From Acinetobacter calcoaceticus (GTDB lineage: Bacteria > Pseudomonadota > Gammaproteobacteria > Pseudomonadales > Moraxellaceae), in assembly GCF_016508255.1 (NCBI RefSeq), contig NZ_JADVKT010000007.1, positions 110,686-174,685 of the forward strand: 64,000 bases of DNA, written 5' to 3'. The notes beneath the pieces were generated by a model that was not told the origin of the DNA, ran no database searches, and saw nothing but the letters and a program-made list of their open reading frames with translations. A program made the translations under genes and the position numbers. This document shows, piece by piece, positions 17,740 through 27,690 of this stretch. Every line of letters starts with the position of its first letter. Positions within the stretch are counted from its first letter, which is position 1.

Positions 17740-19007
17740 TGCAAAGTACCTCTTGGGTATTTGCATGCTGCAGTAGCTTTATGCTACTGCAGCATGCTTA
17801 TGCAGATGACAGCGAAATTAGTTTTGTGAGTCAGAACTCGGCCAGACTCGATGTGTGGTCATCAGATCGTGATTTAAGTTCGTTAAAAAACATTGGACAA
17901 GCAAGTTTCTGGTCCAATGGTACGCTCAAGTTTAATCCTGCGTTTAAGATCCATTACGACATAAATATTGGAGATGAAACGGACCATACTGTAAACCCAG
18001 ATCATGTGAGTAAGGTGAATCGCAACTTACGTGAGTTGTACGCCTCTTATAATTGGGATCAGACGTTCTATCTCGACGTTGGTCGTCAGATTGTAATCTG
18101 GGGTAGAGCTGATGGGATTAATCCAACTGATAATCTATCGCCCCGTGACTATACGCGTCTAGTGCCTGATGAGACGGATCAACGTCTTGGAAATGATGCA
18201 CTCAAATTGACGTATATTCCTGAATCTGGAACCAATAAATGGACAGCATTATGGTATCCGCGTAGCCGTTCAGATGTGATTCCGTTGCGTCAGGTTGAGG
18301 GTGTCCAGTATGAAATAGATCATAACAGCCGTCCTGCATTTGCAGTACGTTGGGATTATTCTGTGGATGGTCTAGATGTTGGGGCATCGTATTTTTCAGG
18401 TTTGGATCACATGCCTGATTTGTCACTGCAATCGTTGTCTACAACAGGAGCAACATTACAGCTGAAAAATAATCCTATGTCTGTCTACGGAGTTGATTTC
18501 AGTTATAACCATAACGATATCGTGTGGCGAGGTGAAGCTGCGTATACAAAGACTGACTCGGATGGCAGTGAAGATATTACGCACAAAAAAAATAATCTGA
18601 CTGTGGTCATGGGCCCAGAGTTGTCATTAAAGAATTCCACACTGAGTTTGGTAGGTGTCTACAAGTATACGGAAGATGTAAGGTCTGCCGACAGCTTAAC
18701 AGATCCATTATTGAGAGAAGTTTACCGTTATCAGCAAACGATCAGTGATCAATATCAGCAGAATCAGTATGGAGCTATGCTGCGCTATGCACTTAACCTA
18801 CTAAATGACAATCTGAAATTAGAAGTAACAGGGTTCTATTTTGCACCAGAACCTAATGAAATGCTCCGAGTACGTATTAATTACAACCTCAATGATCACT
18901 GGCAGTTGAATGCAGGTGGTGACCGTTTTTGGGGAAGGAATGATACGGTGTTTGGACAATTTAAAGATAACAGTTTGGTGTACGCACAGGTTCGATACAA
19001 TTTTTAA
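17736..19007 (+). CDS. Outer-membrane beta-barrel protein (DUF1302-like)
   Basis: 423 aa with a Sec signal peptide (cleavage after HAYA, about residue 23), alternating beta-strand pattern, and a terminal aromatic residue (VRYNF), the classic outer-membrane insertion signal. Proteins of this type usually lie beside MMPL exporters and LolA-like proteins. Here it starts inside the stop of that fusion (ATGATG; the second ATG at 17739 is an alternative start). Its likely role is the outer-membrane step of lipopeptide export. No plug or TonB box is visible. Confidence 0.75.
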   Translation: MMQSTSWVFACCSSFMLLQHAYADDSEISFVSQNSARLDVWSSDRDLSSLKNIGQASFWSNGTLKFNPAFKIHYDINIGDETDHTVNPDHVSKVNRNLRELYASYNWDQTFYLDVGRQIVIWGRADGINPTDNLSPRDYTRLVPDETDQRLGNDALKLTYIPESGTNKWTALWYPRSRSDVIPLRQVEGVQYEIDHNSRPAFAVRWDYSVDGLDVGASYFSGLDHMPDLSLQSLSTTGATLQLKNNPMSVYGVDFSYNHNDIVWRGEAAYTKTDSDGSEDITHKKNNLTVVMGPELSLKNSTLSLVGVYKYTEDVRSADSLTDPLLREVYRYQQTISDQYQQNQYGAMLRYALNLLNDNLKLEVTGFYFAPEPNEMLRVRINYNLNDHWQLNAGGDRFWGRNDTVFGQFKDNSLVYAQVRYNF

Positions 19008-19060
19008 GATAATTCGCTCCAAAGCAATGTTGGAGTTCGCAGTCCCTAATAAGGTGATGT

Positions 19061-20914
19061 ATGGATAATTTAAATAACGCAAAAAAAGATAATTTTTCAC
19101 AGAAGACCATATTAGTAACAGGTGCAGCAGGGTTTATTGGCAGCAGACTGATCGTTGAACTTTTACGTGAAGGTCATCAAGTGATTGCTGCACTGCGTAA
19201 TGCTGCAACCAAGAAAAACAAACTGTTAGGTTTCATTGCAACACAAGGGGTGGCTAATCCATCTATTTCTTTTATCGAATATGATTTGAGTCGGGACTTT
19301 GAGCTGGACTCTTTACTATCAGATGCTAAGGCAAAGATCCATGTTGTTTATCATCTTGCTGCATCATTTAATTGGGGTATTGGTAAAGCTGAAGCTCATC
19401 TTACGAATGTCAAATCAGGTCTTGCCTTGATTGAGTGGGCAGCGACATTGAAGCAGCTTGAGCGATTCATCTGGATCGGTGGATATCGCATGGCTACTCC
19501 GCCGCAAGGATCGGCTGATGATTTGTATCGCAAATACGGTGGTTATGAGGCTTCGAAACTTTTGGGTCATCAAGCATTCATTGAGGCCTGCAAGCGTTTA
19601 AATGTGCCATGGACTGCAATACATCCTGCTACAGTCATTGATGGTTTCTATACGTATGGCGATATGCAGTATATAGGTATCGCCGACATGATTGATAAGT
19701 TATATCAGGGTCGCTTGCTGGCACTGCCAGGTGGACATGACACATTCCTACCACTGTGCAATATGCAATATATTGTTAGCTTTCTTATCCGAACAATGTT
19801 TTATCCTGAGACCATTGCTCAGGAGTATATGTTGCTTGATCCTGCGACGCCTAAGTTTCATACCCTAGTTCACCTTGCTGCTGAGCATCTGGGAGTCAGC
19901 ACACCGCATTTACAACTACCTAAAGTTCTGCTCGAGAAATTACCCGAGATATTGCTTGATGGCTCTAAAGAGCAACTCGCTTTCATTTCTAATGAGCACT
20001 ACCATGTCGCTGATACAGAGATGATGGCAGCGAAGATGGGCATCGCAGACCTGATCAATACTAGTCCATATTTCTCTCATTGGATTGATCGTCTAGTGCT
20101 TACACGCTTTGGTCGTATGCAAGTATCGACACCTAGTTCTTTTAGCTATCAAAATCGATACTGGACAGAAATTTATACTAAACAGCCAGTTGGCTCGGAA
20201 AAATCTTCTGCATTATTTTTACATGGGATTCCATTTGATAGTGCATGCTGGTCTCCAATCATCAATAGAATTACATCTGATCAGATCGCTATGATGGACC
20301 TGCCTGGACTTGGGCGTTCAGGTAGTTATGAGGTGATGGAAGATAACAATCGTCAGTTTGTCGAGGCTGCTTCAAAGCTTTTAGCGCCAAATAGTGTTGT
20401 TATTGCACATTCTTTAGGGTGTCTTTTTGCGTTGAATCTTGCAAAGAAATATCCAGATAAAGTTGCACGTCTTATCCTAATATCGCCTTATTTTGTTCAG
20501 GCACCAGCCGCTAAGATGTTTCGAATACAAACCCTATCCAATCTGATTTTCCGTTTTGTACCGAAAGATGTGATTGCTAAAGATTTGCATCCAGATGGAC
20601 AAAAGAATTTGTCTATTGGTTATGCGATGGATTCACTGCGTCGGGTATCTGTAGCCAAGCATATTAGTGAGTATATGCACCGCATTAGTTTGCCAGAACA
20701 GCGATCAACTCAGACAGCTTTGTTAAATGAGTTTCGATCTAAAGTTGAAATCATAGTGGGAGAGAACAATCCGATGGTTACGGCAATAAATCCTGATATC
20801 CCTGTACATATCATCGCTGGCGCAGGCCATAATCCACACGTCACACATGTAGACGTGGTTTATGACTACCTCGCACCAGTTCTGACGAAGTACATTAGCG
20901 CTACAGCTTCCTAA
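19061..20914 (+). CDS. Extended SDR / alpha-beta hydrolase fusion protein
   Basis: 617 aa with two enzymes in one chain. Residues 15-350 are an NAD(P)-dependent epimerase/reductase-type extended SDR: GAAGFIG (21-27) and Tyr162xxxLys166 (YEASK). Residues 375-615 are an alpha/beta hydrolase with nucleophile elbow AHSLG (Ser451) and a late His in GAGHNPH (about 590). It may reduce or trim the assembled lipopeptide; the reaction cannot be read from sequence. It follows the barrel by 53 bp, and its stop overlaps the PPTase start by one base (TAATG). Confidence 0.8.
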   Translation: MDNLNNAKKDNFSQKTILVTGAAGFIGSRLIVELLREGHQVIAALRNAATKKNKLLGFIATQGVANPSISFIEYDLSRDFELDSLLSDAKAKIHVVYHLAASFNWGIGKAEAHLTNVKSGLALIEWAATLKQLERFIWIGGYRMATPPQGSADDLYRKYGGYEASKLLGHQAFIEACKRLNVPWTAIHPATVIDGFYTYGDMQYIGIADMIDKLYQGRLLALPGGHDTFLPLCNMQYIVSFLIRTMFYPETIAQEYMLLDPATPKFHTLVHLAAEHLGVSTPHLQLPKVLLEKLPEILLDGSKEQLAFISNEHYHVADTEMMAAKMGIADLINTSPYFSHWIDRLVLTRFGRMQVSTPSSFSYQNRYWTEIYTKQPVGSEKSSALFLHGIPFDSACWSPIINRITSDQIAMMDLPGLGRSGSYEVMEDNNRQFVEAASKLLAPNSVVIAHSLGCLFALNLAKKYPDKVARLILISPYFVQAPAAKMFRIQTLSNLIFRFVPKDVIAKDLHPDGQKNLSIGYAMDSLRRVSVAKHISEYMHRISLPEQRSTQTALLNEFRSKVEIIVGENNPMVTAINPDIPVHIIAGAGHNPHVTHVDVVYDYLAPVLTKYISATAS

Positions 20915-21675
20915 TGTTTGATAGTACCCAAGTACAGGTTTATGTCTGCCCAATTTCACGAGTACCACAAGATCACTTGATATTGAGTCATTATCTTGGC
21001 TTTCTCACTGCGGTGGAAAAGCTGAGATATGATCAATATCACCCTAAAGCAGCTCGTCTTTTCTTAATCTCTCGTGTGCTAGTTAAAATTGTCTTGGCGG
21101 ATAAGCTAGGCATCTTAGCTCACGAGGTCAACATTCAATTACATTCTAACGGGAAGCCTTTTGTGCAAGGCAACAAGGCTGTTTATTTTAACCTTAGTCA
21201 CTCAGCAGACGTTATTATTCTTGCTGTGACTGAAGAAGGGGAAATAGGAGTTGATGTTGAACGAGTAGATCATGAGTTCGAATGGATGCGTGTCGATAGT
21301 GTGTTAGACCTAAGTGAAATTGAATGGATTAAGGGGAATGAACTGATTGATCCATTCAGTATATATCAGCGATTTTTTCAAATATGGACTTTAAAGGAAG
21401 CCTATATTAAATGTACGGGTCATGGGATGAGCAGTCATTTAAAGAAGCTCAACTTTCATGTGTCGCCTGAACATATACAGTTTTCAGATTCAACCAAGAA
21501 TTCTCAAAATGCAGAGCAGTATCATTTTCAAAGTTATATTTATGATGGCAATTTTATCTTTTCTATATGCTTACAGCAGGGACAAAGCTTAGAAAGCTTT
21601 AACTTGGATTGTTTTCAATTATTACCTTGTATATCGCAGCATCAGATAACTCCAGTACCGTGTACATATCACTAG
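20914..21675 (+). CDS. 4'-phosphopantetheinyl transferase, Sfp type
   Basis: 253 aa. The two diagnostic motifs are present: GVDVERV (around 109-115) and WTLKEAYIKCTG (around 161-172), which bind Mg2+ and CoA. The enzyme would transfer phosphopantetheine from CoA to Ser40 of the ACP and Ser1006 of the NRPS. It is the last gene of the operon and is translationally coupled to the SDR fusion through TAATG. The C-terminal 80 residues are less conserved. Confidence 0.9.
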   Translation: MFDSTQVQVYVCPISRVPQDHLILSHYLGFLTAVEKLRYDQYHPKAARLFLISRVLVKIVLADKLGILAHEVNIQLHSNGKPFVQGNKAVYFNLSHSADVIILAVTEEGEIGVDVERVDHEFEWMRVDSVLDLSEIEWIKGNELIDPFSIYQRFFQIWTLKEAYIKCTGHGMSSHLKKLNFHVSPEHIQFSDSTKNSQNAEQYHFQSYIYDGNFIFSICLQQGQSLESFNLDCFQLLPCISQHQITPVPCTYH

Positions 21676-21811
21676 GCTAAATCGTTATGATTGACGACTT
21701 AAAATCTGAATCTGGTATGAAGTAGCAAATCTATATTTGGCGTTAAGCCGAGTTATTCTCAATAAAGTATACGGTGTATCGATGATCCGTAAAAATTATG
21801 AATCATTAGAA
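21676..21811. other. Spacer between the PPTase and the tRNA terminator
   Basis: About 135 bp; no gene or clear terminator for the plus-strand operon is seen before the hairpin at 21820. Confidence 0.6.
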
Positions 21812-21814
21812 AGA

Positions 21815-21844
21815 AAAAAGCCCCAGTCTTTCGACTAGGGCCTT
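21815..21844 (-). terminator. Terminator of the tRNA-Gly pair
   Basis: Read on the minus strand: GGCCCTAGTC, loop GAAA, GACTGGGGC, then six T. It ends transcription of the two minus-strand tRNA genes 8 bp beyond the first copy's CCA. It is near-identical to the hairpin at 2545 and forms part of the island's direct repeat. Confidence 0.85.
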
Positions 21845-21851
21845 TTAAATT

Positions 21852-21927
<76 letters not shown>

Positions 21928-21972
21928 ATATATAAGCAGTTTTTACGAAAACTTTCTCAAAAAAAACCAATT

Positions 21973-22048
<76 letters not shown>

Positions 22049-22279
22049 GTGCCGCTTATAATACATTAAGCGAAACATGGGTCAACAACTTTATGCAAAT
22101 AAATATGCTGATTGCATAAAATAAAATCAGAAATGAACATTTAGGCATGTTTTTATTGATAAGTTGCCGAATAAATAGACATTTTGTTTGAAGCCAAAGC
22201 GTACAAGAGCAACTTTTGTTTGTGCGTAGACAGGGTATACTTAAGCCCAGACATACAAATATTTGTAAAAGGAAAAGCT

Positions 22280-22588
22280 ATGAGCCTTGAACAACAATTG
22301 ATTGAACGGTTACAAACTCTTGCACCTAGCCATTTAGAGGTCATCAACGAGTCTGCTGGGCATGGTGGTTATTTCCCCGGTAAAGAGTCGCATTTCAAAG
22401 TGATTGTTGTAAGCGATGAATTTAATGGGTTACGTTTGGTTCAACGTCATCAGAAGGTTTATGCCTTAGCTTCTGATTTAATGAATCCAGGGCAAATCCA
22501 CGCTTTAGCAATCCATGCTTATTTGCCAAGTGAATGGCAGGGTCACGCACCCGCTAGCCCAGAATGTGCCCACGCACCTAAAAGCTAA
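22280..22588 (+). CDS. BolA family protein
   Basis: A 102-aa BolA/IbaG-type protein, a small class II KH-like fold that partners with monothiol glutaredoxins in Fe-S or iron handling. The SHFKVIVVSDEFNGLRLVQRH block with a following HALAIHAY is typical; His residues for cluster sharing are present. The start at 22280 is chosen for its AGGAAAAG Shine-Dalgarno sequence; longer in-frame readings from 22184 lack support. The C-terminal tail is Ala/Pro/His-rich. The sirB-like gene follows after 11 bp. Confidence 0.9.
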   Translation: MSLEQQLIERLQTLAPSHLEVINESAGHGGYFPGKESHFKVIVVSDEFNGLRLVQRHQKVYALASDLMNPGQIHALAIHAYLPSEWQGHAPASPECAHAPKS

Positions 22589-22599
22589 GGGTTAATTTC

Positions 22600-22992
22600 A
22601 TGGATGCACATTTACTGACTAAAATTATTCACATGACTGCGGTAGCGGCTGCACTTATGGTTTTTGTATTACGCGCTTCAACACTATTTGTGGGTGTGAA
22701 GGGTGGACAGCCAAATCCAGTAGGCCGTAAAGCATTAGTGGCTTTACAACATTTGTCATTTACTGTGGTTTTCATTACCGGTGCAATTTTATTGGTTATG
22801 AAAAACTTTCAAGTACAGCCGTGGTTTTACGCTAAAATTATCTTATTTTTAGTGCTGTTATCATCGTTAATGAAAGCCTTTAAAAAGGATGACACTATTT
22901 TATTGGCACAGCGCCGTGCGGGTTTACTCATCAGTGCAATCGCATTTATTGCCATCATTATTTTAGTGATTGTGAAACCGGTTTTTGCTTAA
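22600..22992 (+). CDS. SirB family integral membrane protein
   Basis: 130 aa with four predicted membrane helices and the conserved opening HLLTKIIHMTAVAAAL seen in SirB2-type proteins. The family's role is poorly known (named for a Salmonella invasion-gene effect). It is probably cotranscribed with the bolA-type gene 11 bp upstream. Confidence 0.8.
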   Translation: MDAHLLTKIIHMTAVAAALMVFVLRASTLFVGVKGGQPNPVGRKALVALQHLSFTVVFITGAILLVMKNFQVQPWFYAKIILFLVLLSSLMKAFKKDDTILLAQRRAGLLISAIAFIAIIILVIVKPVFA

Positions 22993-23069
22993 TTGTTCTA
23001 CATTCTTTGCCTTTTTGCTTAAGCTCTAGGTTAAACTGCGTACAGTAAAAAAAATATGCAGAGGGAAAC

Positions 23070-23912
23070 ATGTTAACTCGTGTGGTGTTTAACCAAAAAG
23101 GCGGTGTAGGGAAATCAAGTATTACTGTAAATTTGGCCGCAATTAGTGCCAAGCATGGCTTCAGGACATTGGTCATTGATCTTGATCCTCAAGCCAACTC
23201 TAGTCAGTACCTTTTAGGGGATGACGCAACTTATTCTGCTGAAAAATCAATTTTAGAACCAAATATCGAAAATTTCTTTGATGATGTGTTGGGGAACAAT
23301 CAACAAAAGGGTTTAATCGGTAATGCGTTAGGTTCGATTTTAAAAGCTCCACGAAATAAAGATATTGATAGCTTTGTACACTCAACTCCCTTTGCAAAAT
23401 TAGACGTACTTCCTGCAAGTCCAACACTGGGTGCTCTTGAGCATGCACTTGAAAGTAAACATAAAATTTATAAATTACGTGATTCAATTCAAAACTTAAT
23501 TGGACGATATGATCGTATCTATATAGACACACCACCTGCATTTAACTTTTTTACTTTGTCGGCGCTAATAGCAGCAGATAAAGTCTTAATTCCCTTCGAT
23601 TGTGATGTCTTTTCAAAGCGCGCGTTACAAACATTGATTGAAAATGTTCTCGAAACGCAAGATGATCATAATGATCGCTTGGAAATTGAAGGAATTGTCG
23701 TCAATCAATTTCAAGCTCAAGCAAAATTACCTCGGGAAGTGGTTCAGCAGTTGAAAGATGAAGGGTTGCCTGTACTTATTAGCATGTTACCGCCTTCAGT
23801 TTTAATGAAAGAATCACATCAGAAAAATTTACCTTTGGCTCATTTGGCACCAGAACATAAATTGACTCAAGCTTATGAGACATTGTTTGGTGAAATTGAG
23901 CCAAAACGATAA
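23070..23912 (+). CDS. ParA-family ATPase
   Basis: 280 aa with the deviant Walker A KGGVGKSS at about 10-17, the A' motif LVIDLDPQAN near 36-45 and a Walker B-like YIDTPPAF. Members position chromosomes, plasmids or protein complexes on the nucleoid or pole. There is no ParB gene beside it, so this is an orphan ParA and its cargo is unknown. The downstream lipoprotein gene starts 7 bp after its stop. Confidence 0.87.
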   Translation: MLTRVVFNQKGGVGKSSITVNLAAISAKHGFRTLVIDLDPQANSSQYLLGDDATYSAEKSILEPNIENFFDDVLGNNQQKGLIGNALGSILKAPRNKDIDSFVHSTPFAKLDVLPASPTLGALEHALESKHKIYKLRDSIQNLIGRYDRIYIDTPPAFNFFTLSALIAADKVLIPFDCDVFSKRALQTLIENVLETQDDHNDRLEIEGIVVNQFQAQAKLPREVVQQLKDEGLPVLISMLPPSVLMKESHQKNLPLAHLAPEHKLTQAYETLFGEIEPKR

Positions 23913-23919
23913 GAGAAAA

Positions 23920-24309
23920 ATGATGAAAGGCTTATATATTGCGCCTTTGATGGCAGCCACTTTATTACTTGGCGCTTGTGCTACGACGGTAAAACCGACT
24001 TACGTGTCTCCGACTCAATATCAATCTTTGGGCTGTCAGCAGCTACAAAGTGAATATAACCGTATCCAACAATATATCGATAATGGCGTACAAACTCCGA
24101 AAAGTACCGGTATGGGTGTTGGACTTGGACTCGGCGGTGGCTGGGGACGAGGAGGATGGGGATTCGGTCCATCTATCTCTGTAAATATGGGACAATCTTC
24201 TTCAACGAAAAATACCGAACTTTCACGTGTTTTAGGTCAGCAAGAAGCAATAGTTCAGGCTGCTCAGTTTAAAAATTGCCCGATTATTGTTCGAAAAAAG
24301 ACCAATTAA
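23920..24309 (+). CDS. Small glycine-rich lipoprotein
   Basis: 129 aa. A signal sequence ends in the lipobox LLGAC with Cys at about residue 20, indicating a lipid-anchored envelope protein. A Gly/Trp-rich segment (GVGLGLGGGWGRGGWGFG) occupies the middle. I chose the ATG at 23920 (or 23923) because it gives a proper signal peptide; a longer reading from 23875 overlaps parA. Function unknown; probably cotranscribed with parA. Confidence 0.75.
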   Translation: MMKGLYIAPLMAATLLLGACATTVKPTYVSPTQYQSLGCQQLQSEYNRIQQYIDNGVQTPKSTGMGVGLGLGGGWGRGGWGFGPSISVNMGQSSSTKNTELSRVLGQQEAIVQAAQFKNCPIIVRKKTN

Positions 24310-24324
24310 TAGTCGATTTTGCAT

Positions 24325-24352
24325 CACAATATGCTAATTAAGGCATATTGTG
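24325..24352. repeat. 10-bp perfect inverted repeat, possible terminator
   Basis: CACAATATGC and GCATATTGTG flank an 8-nt loop directly after the lipoprotein gene. No T-run follows, so it may be an operator or a transcript-stabilising hairpin rather than a classic terminator. Confidence 0.45.
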
Positions 24353-24523
24353 GTGAATAAAGTTTAGCAAAATGTTTCATGATAAAATTAATATAAATCA
24401 ATGCATTTTAAATTTTAAAGCTTAATAAATTCTGTATTTTCTATAATCAAAAGCCCTCACAAACTTGCTATATTTTGCCTATTTCGTTTAAGGTGGCCCC
24501 ATCTTGGATGTTGTGGAAATTTT

Positions 24524-25114
24524 ATGATTGAGAGTTGGTTTTTTGTATTGGCAATGTTGGCTGTTTTGCTCATTCCTGGGCCGACAAATGCTTTACTTGC
24601 AACCGCTGCTCATTCTCAAGGTTTATCTAAAGCATTCTGGCTTATCCCAATGGAATGGTTAGGCTATGCCTACGGTATTAGCTTCTGGGCTGTATTTATT
24701 CATTTAGCTGCTCCAATTTGGCCAGCACTACTGCTCATTTTGCATATTACGAGTGTACTTTATGTATTCTGGCTTGCTTTTCACTTATGGAAGAACACGC
24801 ATTTACAACAGTTCAGTCAAAGTCATCGTAATATTCGACCACGTCAATTATTCTTATCAACCTTAAAGAATCCGAAAGCTTTGCTGTTTGCAGCGGGTAT
24901 CTTTCCTGCTGAAGCATGGAATTCGCCTGAAAATTTTCTCATCGTATTTGGTGCTTTTACTTTGATCTTAATTCCAGCAGCAAGTTTCTGGATGATTTTT
25001 GGTCGTGCTTTATTAACCGGTCCAATAAAAAAATTAAAAGCCGATCATTTATATAAAGGATCGGCCATGTTACTTATTTTATGTATGCTTCCGGTGGTAT
25101 TCCGGTTCTTCTAA
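24524..25114 (+). CDS. LysE/RhtB family amino-acid exporter
   Basis: 196 aa, about six membrane helices. The family's N-terminal signature PGPTNALLATAA is near residues 19-30, and NPKALLF is in the middle. Substrates of this family are amino acids or derivatives, exported by exchange with protons. It converges on the DedA gene, with stops 1-2 bp apart and no room for a separate terminator. Confidence 0.82.
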   Translation: MIESWFFVLAMLAVLLIPGPTNALLATAAHSQGLSKAFWLIPMEWLGYAYGISFWAVFIHLAAPIWPALLLILHITSVLYVFWLAFHLWKNTHLQQFSQSHRNIRPRQLFLSTLKNPKALLFAAGIFPAEAWNSPENFLIVFGAFTLILIPAASFWMIFGRALLTGPIKKLKADHLYKGSAMLLILCMLPVVFRFF

Positions 25115-25115
25115 A

Positions 25116-25763
25116 TTAATTTTGAACGTTGGCTTTTCGGTTTTTTAGTTTTTCACGTATAAATCCGATGATGCCTGGTAAAACGCTAATGATAATGATG
25201 CCAAAAATAAGATGGGTAAAGTTATCTTTAACGATTGGCATATTTCCAAATAGGTAGCCTAAAGTTACAAAAGAAGCGACCCAACATAATGCTCCAATCA
25301 GATTATAAGTTAAGAAGAACTTATAGTTCATGCTACCGGCCCCAGCAACAAAAGGTGCAAAAGTACGGGCAAACGGAACGAAACGAGCAAAAATAATCGT
25401 CTTGCCGCCATGGCGAGCAAAGAATTCTTGAGTTTTAACTAAGTGCTGTTTATTAATGAGTCGAGAATTCATTTCAAACACACGTGGACCGATAAAACGT
25501 CCAATATGATAGTTTACCGTGTCACCTAAAACGGCAGCAATGAAGAGTAGAGTGCCCAATAACCATGGATTCATCGCACCTGTAGATGCTGCTAAAGCCC
25601 CAGCAGCGAATAATAAACTATCTCCTGGTAAGAACGGCATAACCACCAAACCAGTTTCGACAAAAATAATTAAAAATAAAATGCCATAAACCCACACCCC
25701 ATAATTTGTAATAAATTCGGCAAGATGCTGATCAACGTGTAGAATAAAATCAAGAAGTTCCAT
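25116..25763 (-). CDS. DedA family membrane protein
   Basis: 215 aa with the DedA hallmarks: [28 protein letters not shown] and [21 protein letters not shown], which includes the conserved arginines. DedA proteins are thought to be proton-dependent lipid (undecaprenyl phosphate or phospholipid) translocases. Its own promoter must lie in 25764-25915. Confidence 0.88.
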   Translation of the reverse strand: MELLDFILHVDQHLAEFITNYGVWVYGILFLIIFVETGLVVMPFLPGDSLLFAAGALAASTGAMNPWLLGTLLFIAAVLGDTVNYHIGRFIGPRVFEMNSRLINKQHLVKTQEFFARHGGKTIIFARFVPFARTFAPFVAGAGSMNYKFFLTYNLIGALCWVASFVTLGYLFGNMPIVKDNFTHLIFGIIIISVLPGIIGFIREKLKNRKANVQN

Positions 25764-25957
25764 GAGATGACTAAGTGGTAAACCGTGCTCAAATCGTAGC
25801 AGTGAGCTTATAGAAAGTCAGTATAAAACATCAAAAAAATACAAATTGATCATCTCGTTTATGCAACGATATATATGGATTTTGAGTATTTAATTATCAA
25901 TGTCCCAAACCTAGAATGAGTTCATCAATAAATAAGCATTTAAATAAAGGTGGCAAT

Positions 25958-26395
25958 ATGTTTAATCCAAATGTAGTGGTCAAAAATATCGTAACGCAAT
26001 CAGGCGCAGATAGTTTTATCAGCCTTGTTGCGCGTCTTCTTATAGCCTATATCTTCCTTGTTGCTGGCTGGGGGAAAATTACCGGTTATGCAGCAACTGC
26101 TGGATATATGGAAGCAATGGGGGTTCCAGCTGGAATTCTTCCTTTGGTTATTTTGGTTGAGTTTGGTGGTGGTTTAGCCTTGTTATTTGGTTTCCAGGCA
26201 CGCTTTGCGGCTTTTGGGCTTGGGATCTTTAGTATTCTTACTGCATTTATATTCCACCAAGGTGGTGCTGATGCAGCGGCACAATATAACAATGGCATCC
26301 ATTTTATGAAAAACCTTGCAATGGCAGGTGGTTTATTCTTCCTGATGCTTCATGGTGCTGGACGTATTAGCCTAGATCATGCAATCGAGAAATAA
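25958..26395 (+). CDS. DoxX family membrane protein
   Basis: 145 aa with four membrane helices and the DoxX core RLLIAYIFLVAGWGKITGY. Start at 25958 chosen for the strong AAAGGTGG Shine-Dalgarno sequence. The role in the cell is not settled for this family; some members are tied to thiol or redox stress. Followed by a strong terminator. Confidence 0.82.
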   Translation: MFNPNVVVKNIVTQSGADSFISLVARLLIAYIFLVAGWGKITGYAATAGYMEAMGVPAGILPLVILVEFGGGLALLFGFQARFAAFGLGIFSILTAFIFHQGGADAAAQYNNGIHFMKNLAMAGGLFFLMLHGAGRISLDHAIEK

Positions 26396-26413
26396 TATTC
26401 AAGACAAAATAAA

Positions 26414-26442
26414 AACCGGATGATCAATTCATCCGGTTTTTT
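26414..26442. terminator. Bidirectional terminator
   Basis: 10-bp stem AACCGGATGA / TCATCCGGTT with T-run on the plus side and A-run on the other. Serves the DoxX gene and the convergent DUF445 gene. Confidence 0.9.
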
Positions 26443-26460
26443 ATTTCTATGATCGTAAGA

Positions 26461-27690
26461 TTAGAGCATGAACTGGATTTGTAATTCCCCAACAACAAAA
26501 CCAAGTACAGCACCTACTGCAATGAGTGCCCACTCGTCTTCTTTGAACGCAGGGCGTAACATACCTTCAAATTCAGAAGGTGTTAATTTCTGCATACGTT
26601 CAATTAAAGTACTGCGAATATTCATTGCATCTTCCGCATAAGATTCTACGTATTTCATCGTCTCTGGAAGGCGTTGCAGAATGCGTTCAGCAACTTGCGA
26701 TTTCATATCCTGATATTTCTCACCGCCAATTGCGTATACGACCAACGGGCGAATGACGCCTGCTTGCATATCAATTTCTTGTTTTACATGACGGTTAACC
26801 AGATCAATAACACGAGCAGAATGTGTACCAGAAAATAATTCTTCCATCATATGGCGTGAGGTCAAAAGCTGTTTTGAAATTAATGCTGCGTAGTCGGCTG
26901 CAACTTCATTTTGACGCTTAATAAACAAACCTTGCCATGTATAACCCAATATTTTCTTAGGATAAAGTGGTCTAAACATCATTTGTAATGCAATCCAGTC
27001 ACTGAAAAAACCCACAAAGCCGCCAAACATTGGCAGCATCCAAGGATATTTACCTTGAGTGATAATCCAGCACAGCATTTGGATTACACCAATACCGAAA
27101 CCGAAGAAAAATCCGACATTACTAAAAAATTTAAATTCTTGTTTGCCCACTCGTTTAAAAATATTGTTGAGTAGACGTTTGTCTTTAAGCAAGTTGCTAA
27201 TAACAAGATGTTTAATATCAAAATATCGGTTCACATCGCGTTGCACTTCACTCATGATGTGTTCAACAATCTCAGGTGCTTTTGATTGCACACGACGAAT
27301 GAGTCTTTGACGGGCAAACTCTGGCATGCCTTCCCATAACCCGGGTTGATATTCTTGTGCAACATCACGAGTAATATCTTCAGCTGCGGCAAGCAGTGGT
27401 TTTTCTATTTCTTTGGCAATACGTTTAGGATCTAGGCGTGCAAAAATTTCTTCAGGTTTAATCAGTTTGGCTGTCATGAGCTCAACAGCAATTGTTGCCA
27501 TTTTCTCGGCTTTGCGTGGGACAATTCCTTGCCAACCTAGAAATGGTTTAATGCCTTTAAATTCAAGTGGCGAAAACATCATCTGAATGGCAATCACCTT
27601 GGTGATGTAGCCAATTAAACCACTCATAAAAGGAATAGAGATATACAACCAAAAATGTTGCTGGAAATCTGCAATCATAGTTTGAAGCAT
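26461..27690 (-). CDS. DUF445 family membrane protein
   Basis: 409 aa with hydrophobic helices at both ends and in the centre, and the repeated family sequence GYITKVIAIQMMF / FFSDWIALQMMF. Function unknown. It stands alone and diverges from guaA. Confidence 0.8.
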   Translation of the reverse strand: MLQTMIADFQQHFWLYISIPFMSGLIGYITKVIAIQMMFSPLEFKGIKPFLGWQGIVPRKAEKMATIAVELMTAKLIKPEEIFARLDPKRIAKEIEKPLLAAAEDITRDVAQEYQPGLWEGMPEFARQRLIRRVQSKAPEIVEHIMSEVQRDVNRYFDIKHLVISNLLKDKRLLNNIFKRVGKQEFKFFSNVGFFFGFGIGVIQMLCWIITQGKYPWMLPMFGGFVGFFSDWIALQMMFRPLYPKKILGYTWQGLFIKRQNEVAADYAALISKQLLTSRHMMEELFSGTHSARVIDLVNRHVKQEIDMQAGVIRPLVVYAIGGEKYQDMKSQVAERILQRLPETMKYVESYAEDAMNIRSTLIERMQKLTPSEFEGMLRPAFKEDEWALIAVGAVLGFVVGELQIQFML

